Source of the DNA: Sphingobacterium siyangense
GTDB taxonomy: Bacteria > Bacteroidota > Bacteroidia > Sphingobacteriales > Sphingobacteriaceae
Assembly: GCF_007830445.1 (NCBI RefSeq)
Contig: NZ_VLKR01000007.1
Location: forward strand, 145,654-209,653
Direction of reading: 5' to 3'
DNA: 64,000 nt
In this document: piece after piece, positions 53,748-60,484 of the stretch
Layout: the number at the start of each line of letters is the position of its first letter
How positions within the stretch are numbered: the first letter of the stretch is position 1
Translations under genes and position numbers: made by a program
Notes under the pieces: generated by a model
Databases searched by the model: none
What the model was told of the DNA's origin: nothing
What the model saw: the letters and a program-made list of their open reading frames with translations, nothing else

Positions 53748-54089
53748 ATGAAAGATACCATGAAAATTGATCTAACAAAACCGGAGGCTTCCGATCAGTT
53801 AAAAGCTGTTCAGGTATTGATGCTTGTGATGGATCCCGAATTGGGGATCAACATCGTAGATATGGGCTTAATTTATGATATTAATTTAACCGATCCCAGT
53901 CGTATTGTTGTTACCATGACGTTATCTTCATCCTATTGCCCGATGGGCGACTCTATCGTTCATGGCGTTGAAAAAACATTGCAACAGCAATTTCCACAGC
54001 GGGCAATAATTATCGAGCTCGTTTGGGATCCTATTTGGACTCCCGATCGGATCAGCGAAGAGGGAAAGAGCCTATTGGAACGAGAATGA
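53748..54089 (+). CDS. MIP18/DUF59 family iron-sulfur assembly protein
   Basis: 113 residues with the DUF59 motif MDPELGINIVDMGLIYDINL and the Cys-bearing loop LSSSYCPMGDSIVHGV, then VWDPIWTPDRISEEGK. Such proteins (SufT-, PaaD-like) help mature iron-sulfur proteins. It is the last gene of the operon. Start alternatives are 53748 and the ATG at 53760. Together with RIC it indicates repair of metal centres under NO stress. Confidence 0.9.
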   Translation: MKDTMKIDLTKPEASDQLKAVQVLMLVMDPELGINIVDMGLIYDINLTDPSRIVVTMTLSSSYCPMGDSIVHGVEKTLQQQFPQRAIIIELVWDPIWTPDRISEEGKSLLERE

Positions 54090-54105
54090 TTTCTTGAAGA
54101 ATAAA

Positions 54106-54240
54106 TTCACCTCCCCATTTCCGCCATTCACCGAGTTTTTCCGATCGTTGGTCTAAAGCCCGTAGGCTAGGGGCGTATTGTGTCGTAGTTTTGAGTCAAC
54201 AAATAAGAACTAAAAACTAACACTATAAAATAAAGACATT
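54106..54240 (+). promoter_or_regulatory. Conserved leader/promoter of repeat copy F
   Basis: Palindrome AGCC-CGTA-GGCT at 54157-54168 and TAGTTTTG at 54186-54193. It begins only 17 bp after the MIP18-like stop codon. Confidence 0.7.
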
Positions 54241-54687
54241 ATGAAAACGCTAGTAAAAACATTCGCAGCAGCAGCTTTAATCGCCGTATCAACATTTGCT
54301 ATGGCAGCTGAAGGACCAGGAGCAAAAGCAACAAAAACAAACGTAAATCTTTCCACAGCAGATTTCGCTTTGGATCATTATGTAGCGGTAACTACTGAGG
54401 GCGAATCAGCAGGTGTAGAGCAGTTATTTGCAGCTGATTTTAATCAAAAGATCCAAGCTTCCAATGCACAGTCTAACAGCCGTAGCGAAGTGGTTAAATC
54501 CTTGAAAAAACAAAAGGGCGAAAAGCTGAACTGTACAGTAAGCACAGATATCATCGAGGAATCGGCAGACTATATGGTGGCTAAAGTAACGTTGAAATTT
54601 GAAAACTTCACCAAGACTGACCTGGTTACCTTGGAGCGTGTAGGTAATGATTGGAAAGTATCCAAATCAATCAATTCATATAAATAG
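54241..54687 (+). CDS. Secreted NTF2/SnoaL-like protein, copy F
   Basis: 148 residues; signal peptide identical to copy D with an early change TKTNVNLSTADFALDHYVAV shared partly with copy B (ALDHY). Short trailer form. It marks the right border of the N2O module and the left border of the second defence-like island. The mixture of copy-specific blocks suggests exchange between copies. Confidence 0.85.
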   Translation: MKTLVKTFAAAALIAVSTFAMAAEGPGAKATKTNVNLSTADFALDHYVAVTTEGESAGVEQLFAADFNQKIQASNAQSNSRSEVVKSLKKQKGEKLNCTVSTDIIEESADYMVAKVTLKFENFTKTDLVTLERVGNDWKVSKSINSYK

Positions 54688-54717
54688 GGGCGATTTCAAA
54701 TAAATATATTTGTTGTA

Positions 54718-54745
54718 GAGCCACATTGAGAGATGTGGCTTTTTG
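54718..54745 (+). terminator. Terminator of copy F
   Basis: AGAGCCACATTGAGAGATGTGGCT followed by TTTTGCTTTT, with stem AGCCACAT/ATGTGGCT, the longest perfect form of the family terminator. Confidence 0.75.
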
Positions 54746-54811
54746 CTTTTATTCCTAAACAATATTTCGGATATTTGGACAAAGGCCAGTTTTTAGTTAA
54801 AAGATTTTATC

Positions 54812-55141
54812 ATGTCGGATATTCAGCAGTTAATAGCACAGATCAGAGCATTTAGAGATGCCAGAGATTGGGAGCAGTTTCACAATTCCAAAGATCTTGC
54901 GGTGGCATTGAGTATTGAAGCTTCCGAGCTTTTGGAGTTATTCCTGTGGAAAGGAAATGAAGATGCCAATCCCGATAAGTTGAAGAACGAGCTTGCCGAT
55001 GTGCTTATGTATGCACTATTGCTGGCTGATAAGCAAGGGCTTGATGTCAAGCAGATCGTTGAGGACAAGATGAAGCTCAACAACGAAAAATATCCGGTCG
55101 AAAAAGCTAAAGGGACTGCCAAAAAGTATAATGAACTGTAA
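54812..55141 (+). CDS. MazG-like nucleotide pyrophosphohydrolase
   Basis: 109-residue all-helical protein of the MazG/dCTPase type that hydrolyses (d)NTPs to monophosphates. Metal-binding acidic motifs are IEASELLELFLWK (ExxE-like) and KNELADVLMYALLLADK (ExxD). It is 10 nt upstream of a helicase-nuclease fusion, so the two are co-transcribed. A role in clearing or modifying nucleotides during phage attack is possible but inferred. Confidence 0.9.
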   Translation: MSDIQQLIAQIRAFRDARDWEQFHNSKDLAVALSIEASELLELFLWKGNEDANPDKLKNELADVLMYALLLADKQGLDVKQIVEDKMKLNNEKYPVEKAKGTAKKYNEL

Positions 55142-55151
55142 TTAATAGCGC

Positions 55152-57365
55152 ATGTCAGAATTAGATATTAAAGAAGTTCATATTGTTCCCGTCGGTAATA
55201 CAGGCGAGGTTAAGGATACAGATAGCAAGTTAGATTTTTATAACAGTGCACTTGTGTACCTCCTCAACGATAAAAGGTCAATCTATATCGGTGAATCTAT
55301 CGATATCAAGAACCGCTTTTCAAGCCATAATAGATATGACGGCAAGAAAGATCTATTAATCCGACATGCGATCTATTCGCATTTGTTCAACAAATCGGTT
55401 ACCCTACATTTAGAAGCATTCCTGATCAATCTTTTCTCAGCAGAAAAAGGTCTGAAATTAATCAATGCTAATCTAGGGAATAACGGCCATTACTATCATC
55501 AAAAGAAAGAATATGAGGTATTGTTTCCGCAGATATGGAAACAACTCGAAGAACTTAAAATAGCGCGCACGTCTTTCGAAGAGATCATTAACAGCAACGT
55601 TTTTAAGTACTCACCTTACAAGAGTTTGAACTTAGACCAGCAGCAGGCAGTTCTGGCCTGTTTGAAAATGCTCGTGGACGACAAAAAAGGTATCTTTATA
55701 CAGGGGAATGCAGGTACTGGTAAGACGATCATTGCGATTTATGTGCTTAAATTGCTTGTTACGCCCATACGCTATTTTGAACAGTTTGAGATGAAGGATG
55801 AATTCTCGATGGAAGCATTCGGGTTGCTTAATGCATATCGAGACAAACATGGTATTACTGTAGAAAATGAAAAAGATCTTAAAGATCAAGTCGCTCTTGT
55901 CGTATCGATGACCTCCTTGCGCAGTACCCTGCAGAAGGTGTTTAAAGACATTGATCAGCTCAGTTCGAGTATGGTTATATCGCCAACAGATATTTCAAAA
56001 CGAACATACAAGGTGGTTTTAGTGGATGAGGCCCACCGCTTGCGCAGACGCAAAAATATATCCGGTTATGGTGATTTTGATAAGAGCAATACGCGTCTCG
56101 GATTTGATATCAACGAAGGAACAGAGTTGGATTGGGTATTGAAGCAGTCCGAAAATCAGATTTTCTTTTATGACAGCAACCAATCTATCCGTACCACTGA
56201 TTTACCACCTTCAAGGTTTGAAGTTTTAAAGAACTCTAAGGCGTATGACAGTGTACGCTTGCAGACGCAGATTCGCTCTGAAGGAGGTGACCTGTTTACT
56301 GATTTCGTCCATCGACTGTTTGACTTGGAATTGTTGCCTAACGAAAGATTTGAATCGAATGATTTTGAGCTTAAGCTGTTTGATAGTTTTGTAGCGATGC
56401 GTGGTCAAGTTTTCCAGAAGGAAGCAGAGATGGGATTGTCGAGATTGGTTGCAGGCTTTAGCTGGGAATATAAGACCAAGGATAAAAAAAACAGGCATCT
56501 GTATGATATGACTATCGAAGGGATAGATCTTCGTTGGAATTCGACGGCCAAAGATTGGATCAATTCAAAAAATGCGATACATGAGGTAGGGAGTATACAT
56601 ACCGTATTTGGCAATGACCTAAATTATATCGCTATCGTCTTTGGTAAAGAGATTGACTATGATCCTATTGCTAAAACTATCGTGGTGTATCGGGATGAAT
56701 ATAAGGATACGAATGGGAAGAATAGCACCGATGACCTGGATTTATTATTCTATGTTAAAAATATCTACAAGACGCTTATGTTTAGAGGGATTAGGGGCGT
56801 GTACGTTTATGTGTGCAATCCGAATCTTAAAGCCTATTTAAGTCAACATATGGAGGTTGTGACAGGAAATATTGAAAATGATTTGAGTGCCATTTCTTCA
56901 CAGCTTATTAGTTCTGAACCTACAGCAGGCTCTATACCATATTATGATCTGGAGATCGCAGCAGGTAGTTTTTCCGAATTGCAGCATAGTGAGACTTTGC
57001 AGTATATTGAAGTTGAAGAACGCTATCAGCATCCACAACGTTATTTTGCCTGTAAAGTGATTGGGGAATCCATGAATAAGATTATTCCCAATGGTTCGAT
57101 CTGCTTATTTGAACGTTATCAAGGTGGTTCCAGAAACGGATTGATCTGTTTGGTTGAATCCAGTAGTTTTGAGGATCGCGATTTCGGAGCCAACTATACC
57201 ATTAAAGAGTATTCCAGTAAAAAGACCATTACGGAAGAGGGCTGGCAACATCAGGAAATTATCCTCTTACCCAAGTCTTCAGACGACTCCTACAGTCCCA
57301 TTATATTGAAAGATGAGGAGACTGTAGATCTCCAGGTGATCGGCGTATTTAGACAGGTGCTATAG
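55152..57365 (+). CDS. GIY-YIG / DUF2075 helicase / S24-like fusion protein
   Basis: 737 residues with three modules. An N-terminal GIY-YIG-type domain (about 28-110; YNSALVYLL and SIYIGESIDIKNRF) is likely a nuclease. A DUF2075 superfamily I helicase-like core carries Walker A GNAGTGKT at 185-192, Walker B VVLVDEAHRLRRRKN and later RSEGGDLFTDFV. A C-terminal LexA/S24-like domain begins near 630 (CKVIGESMNKIIPNGSICLF, then GSRNGLICLVESS). The GESM serine matches the S24 nucleophile; I cannot place the catalytic lysine with certainty. It is probably a DNA-processing defence or repair enzyme in an operon with MazG. Confidence 0.85.
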   Translation: MSELDIKEVHIVPVGNTGEVKDTDSKLDFYNSALVYLLNDKRSIYIGESIDIKNRFSSHNRYDGKKDLLIRHAIYSHLFNKSVTLHLEAFLINLFSAEKGLKLINANLGNNGHYYHQKKEYEVLFPQIWKQLEELKIARTSFEEIINSNVFKYSPYKSLNLDQQQAVLACLKMLVDDKKGIFIQGNAGTGKTIIAIYVLKLLVTPIRYFEQFEMKDEFSMEAFGLLNAYRDKHGITVENEKDLKDQVALVVSMTSLRSTLQKVFKDIDQLSSSMVISPTDISKRTYKVVLVDEAHRLRRRKNISGYGDFDKSNTRLGFDINEGTELDWVLKQSENQIFFYDSNQSIRTTDLPPSRFEVLKNSKAYDSVRLQTQIRSEGGDLFTDFVHRLFDLELLPNERFESNDFELKLFDSFVAMRGQVFQKEAEMGLSRLVAGFSWEYKTKDKKNRHLYDMTIEGIDLRWNSTAKDWINSKNAIHEVGSIHTVFGNDLNYIAIVFGKEIDYDPIAKTIVVYRDEYKDTNGKNSTDDLDLLFYVKNIYKTLMFRGIRGVYVYVCNPNLKAYLSQHMEVVTGNIENDLSAISSQLISSEPTAGSIPYYDLEIAAGSFSELQHSETLQYIEVEERYQHPQRYFACKVIGESMNKIIPNGSICLFERYQGGSRNGLICLVESSSFEDRDFGANYTIKEYSSKKTITEEGWQHQEIILLPKSSDDSYSPIILKDEETVDLQVIGVFRQVL

Positions 57366-57470
57366 CAAAGTTGCTTCATAATCAATAACAATTGGAAGTA
57401 TTTCCTTAAATTTGTATGATTAATCGATGGAAAGATATCGGTACATGCCAATTGTAAATTAATTTACTTT

Positions 57471-59123
57471 ATGAATATCCACGTACTTGAAACACTCTTA
57501 AGTTTATCCTCGGAGAATGAGGTCGTTGAGTTTAAGGAAGCTAAAAATAACTATGATTTTAACAAACTAGGAAAATACTTCTCTGCTATCAGCAATGAAG
57601 CTAATCTTTGTGGTAAACCCTATGGATGGTTAGTTTTTGGGGTTGAGGATAAGAAGCATACTGTTGTTGGTACCAATTATCGGTCAAACCGTACTGATCT
57701 CGATAAGCTTAAGGGAGAAATAGCTAGCAAAACCACCAATCGAATTACCTTTATCGAGATCCATGAGGTTATTAAAGGAGGAGGACGTGTGCTCATGTTT
57801 CAGATACCAGCCGCGCCACGCGGTATTCCTGTAAGTTTTGATGGGCATTATTATGCTAGAGATGGCGAAGAATTAGTTCCTCTTAATCTTGAAAAGATCG
57901 AGCGAATTAGAGCACAGGCGACTCAACATGACTGGAGCGCTGCGGTAGTTCCAGATGCTACGATAGAAGATCTTGATGAAGAAGCGATAACTTTAGCGAG
58001 AAGAAACTATAAGAGTAAGTTTCCGGACAAAGCGGAGGAAATGGACAAATGGGACGATATCACCTTTCTCAACAAAGCTAAAGTAACCGTCAAGGGGAAA
58101 GTCACTCGGACTGCTATTATCCTGCTGGGTAAAGACGAGTCTGAGCATTTCTTAAGTCCTGCGGATGTCAAGATACGTTGGAAGTTAGTGGATAAGGAAA
58201 ATAACGATATTGATTACGATATATTTGGCCTTCCACTCATTTTTTCGGTAGAAAAAGTATTTGCCAAGGTACGAAACATTAAATATCGCTATATGCAAGA
58301 GGGGACGATCTTCCCTGCCGAGGTTTCTAAGTATGAGCCTTTTTCCATTCGCGAGGCTATAAACAATTGTATAGCCCACCAAGATTACACAAAAGGAGCA
58401 CGCGTTAATGTTGTCGAAATGGAGGATCAGTTGGTTTTTACCAATTATGGTTCTTTTATTCCGGGTAGCGTAGAGAAGGTTGTTATTGAAGATGCACCAG
58501 AGGAATTCTATCGAAATAAGTTTTTAGCGACGGCTATGTTCAATCTTAAGATGGTCGATACTGCAGGAGGGGGGATCAAAAAGATCTTTAATTTTCAACG
58601 GGAACGCTACTTTCCTCTGCCCGACTATGATCTGTCGGATGACAAGGTAAAAGTATCTATCTCAGGCAAAATTCTGGATATGAACTATGCCCGATTGTTA
58701 GCCCAGAATAAAGACCTGACCGTGGATGAAATCATTATGTTAGACAAGGTGCAGAAGAAACATTCTCTTTCGCAACATGAAGAAAATCATCTGAAGCGCA
58801 GAAAATTGATTGAGGGCAGGAAGCCTAATTATTATATAGCACTTAAGGTGGCGCAGACAATAGGTCAAAAGGCAGGGTATTCTAAGAACAAAGGTTTTGA
58901 TAAAATTTACTATCTAGATCTTATAGAAAAGTCGATCAAAGAGCATGGAAGTTTGGTAAGAAATGATATTGATGAACTGCTATGGAATAAACTGCCCGAA
59001 TGGATGAATGATAAACAAAAGAAGATTAAGATAAACAATTTACTGGGGGAACTAAGGCGGAACGATAAGATAGTAAACGAAGGAACGTTTAAGATGCCGA
59101 GGTGGGTTCTAATAAAACCGTAA
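57471..59123 (+). CDS. AlbA_2 (Schlafen-like) domain ATP-binding protein
   Basis: 550 residues. The N-terminal AlbA_2 domain (about 12-135) shows ENEVVEFKEAKNNYDFNKLG and GWLVFGVEDKKH, then GHYYARDGEELVPL. The central part is RecG-like C-terminal/HATPase-type: FSIREAINNCIAHQDYTKGA, LVFTNYGSFIPGSV, FLATAMFNLKMVDTAGGGIK. A C-terminal winged-helix region ends GTFKMPRWVLIKP. Members act as transcription or defence factors. It lies 105 nt after the helicase gene, possibly with its own promoter. A second copy of its C-terminal end lies downstream. Confidence 0.88.
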   Translation: MNIHVLETLLSLSSENEVVEFKEAKNNYDFNKLGKYFSAISNEANLCGKPYGWLVFGVEDKKHTVVGTNYRSNRTDLDKLKGEIASKTTNRITFIEIHEVIKGGGRVLMFQIPAAPRGIPVSFDGHYYARDGEELVPLNLEKIERIRAQATQHDWSAAVVPDATIEDLDEEAITLARRNYKSKFPDKAEEMDKWDDITFLNKAKVTVKGKVTRTAIILLGKDESEHFLSPADVKIRWKLVDKENNDIDYDIFGLPLIFSVEKVFAKVRNIKYRYMQEGTIFPAEVSKYEPFSIREAINNCIAHQDYTKGARVNVVEMEDQLVFTNYGSFIPGSVEKVVIEDAPEEFYRNKFLATAMFNLKMVDTAGGGIKKIFNFQRERYFPLPDYDLSDDKVKVSISGKILDMNYARLLAQNKDLTVDEIIMLDKVQKKHSLSQHEENHLKRRKLIEGRKPNYYIALKVAQTIGQKAGYSKNKGFDKIYYLDLIEKSIKEHGSLVRNDIDELLWNKLPEWMNDKQKKIKINNLLGELRRNDKIVNEGTFKMPRWVLIKP

Positions 59124-59147
59124 TTTATGATTCTTTTATTAGAAGAA

Positions 59148-59260
59148 TTATTAGAAAAAGTGTGTTAGGAAGTGTTTAGAGTGAGGCAAGGAGAAGGTTT
59201 ACGTAAAATTTATTAGAAGGATTGGTAGAAAGATATTAGAAGAATCACTAGAAAGATTAC
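59148..59260 (+). repeat. Degenerate TTAGAAGAA-type repeats
   Basis: Recurring units such as ATTAGAAGAATTATTAGAAA, ATTAGAAGGATTGGTAGAAA and ATTAGAAGAATCACTAGAAA. Similar units (ATTATTAGAAAGATTAGTAG) occur at 35055-35115. At both places long hairpins follow. Confidence 0.6.
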
Positions 59261-59275
59261 AGAATGGTTTATGCG

Positions 59276-59368
59276 ATGTCTAAAAAGGATAAAACCATCG
59301 AAAATGTTGGAACGCATCGCTTTCCAAGATGGTTGCTAAGTTTATCTAAAAATGATAAAGAAAAATAA
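59276..59368 (+). pseudogene. Remnant of an AlbA_2-protein C-terminus
   Basis: A 30-codon frame (MSKKDKTIENVGTHRFPRWL and so on) whose IENVGTHRFPRWLL parallels the end of the upstream protein (IVNEGTFKMPRWVL). It looks like the last part of a related gene, otherwise lost, separated from the intact gene by the TTAGAAGAA-type repeats. Confidence 0.5.
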
Positions 59369-59417
59369 ATTTAGAAAAACTTTTAGATAGTCTAAAACAT
59401 GTTTGGCGTCTGCCATA

Positions 59418-59473
59418 GTACAGATACAGATGGGCGGCTCTGCTTAAGCAGAGCCGCCCATCTGTATCTGTAC
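59418..59473. repeat. 56-bp perfect palindrome without spacer
   Basis: Arms of 28 bp (59418-59445 and 59446-59473) are exact complements with no loop; the centre is CTGCTTAAGCAG and the arms contain GATGGGCGGCTC. It is GC-rich in an AT-rich region. No terminator T run follows. Confidence 0.9.
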
Positions 59474-59496
59474 CTTACGATTGTTTTCTTTTCTTC

Positions 59497-59547
59497 CTCT
59501 TCAGCACCACTGAAACTATCTTTGATAGTTTCAGTGGTGCTGAAGAG
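59497..59547. repeat. Long perfect hairpin, 24-bp arms, TTT loop
   Basis: Arms 59497-59520 and 59524-59547 are exact complements (CTCTTCAGCACCACTGAAAC at the left start). It lies 23 bp after the 56-bp palindrome, the same spacing class as the hairpins at 35697 and 35775. Confidence 0.9.
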
Positions 59548-59592
59548 CCAAAGAGATAATATGATTCCATTAAAAAGATATCTCTTCTTTTT

Positions 59593-59781
59593 TTAGATGT
59601 TCTGATTTTTAAGCGCTGACTCAAAGTTAATTACAATTGATGGGAAGTCCAAATTTAATTTTTTCCGGTCAGATGTAATGTGAGTATTTGTTTCAAGCCC
59701 ATCGGATAATGTTTGTTGGCAAATATCTCTGTAATTAAAGCAATAAGGTAATTCTTTCCAGATCTTTTTAAAGTGGCACAA
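59593..59781 (-). pseudogene. Possible gene-end fragment
   Basis: 62-codon minus-strand frame without ATG, reading LPYCFNYRDICQQTLSDGLE and ending FESALKNQNI. The composition is protein-like and it is open a little further upstream. It may be the C-terminal remnant of a lost gene. The rest of 59548-59957 is AT-rich, with no gene seen. Confidence 0.3.
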
Positions 59782-59957
59782 TTCAACCGTAAAAATGCAT
59801 ATCTTTTAATACCGGTTTTTGAAATTAATATCTTAAGGGTAGGAATTAGATTAGGTGCAAAGAGTTAAGCTTCCAATTATTTTATTTTTTTATTCAAATT
59901 AATAATGTATATTTAGCTATCTTTGCGGCCCTTAATAAACTTATTTGTACGTTGTCA

Positions 59958-60479
59958 ATGGAGAAAAATTCAATATTTGAATATTTTATATTTAAATCAC
60001 TATTACTTTTAAGTAGAGAAGGTAATGTGTTTCAAAATGATTTAAGTATCCTTAAATCTATTAAATTATTATTTTTCTTTTCGACAGTCAGTGATTTAGA
60101 TCATGAACCATTGATAGATAACTTTGAGAGAGTTAAAGCTCTTCCATTAGGACACGTTATAACTGATGTTTACTCATCAATGAAACTTGATAGTTTAAGA
60201 CATTTTAGGTTCAATAAAAATGGAGTCGTTTTAAAAAATCCTTCTATCAATGAGTCTGATTTTGATTCTAGAATAAGGAGTGAAGTGGATTATAGGTTTG
60301 ATTTATTGCTGCAATTTAATCCAGATATTCTAAAAATGACAGCTTATGAATTGGTTGAGTTGAGTCATAAATGGTTTTCTTGGAATTATTATTTCAACAA
60401 AGCTCGGTTAAATGGTCAATCAAGTATTGATATACCTATTGAAGTGATAAAAAACGAACGAAAGATTTATAAATTCTAG
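59958..60479 (+). CDS. Panacea-like domain protein
   Basis: 173 residues from the ATG at 59958 (a TTG two codons earlier is possible). The layout matches Panacea antitoxins: LSILKSIKLLFFFSTVSDLD, then FERVKALPLGHVITDVYSSM in place of the usual F..W..GPV...Y, and TAYELVELSHKWFSWNYYF near the end. It is more divergent than the 39077 gene. It lies 5 nt before the large membrane-protein gene, an arrangement typical of antitoxin-toxin pairs. Base composition is much more AT-rich than its neighbours, suggesting transfer. Confidence 0.65.
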   Translation: MEKNSIFEYFIFKSLLLLSREGNVFQNDLSILKSIKLLFFFSTVSDLDHEPLIDNFERVKALPLGHVITDVYSSMKLDSLRHFRFNKNGVVLKNPSINESDFDSRIRSEVDYRFDLLLQFNPDILKMTAYELVELSHKWFSWNYYFNKARLNGQSSIDIPIEVIKNERKIYKF

Positions 60480-60484
60480 GTTTG

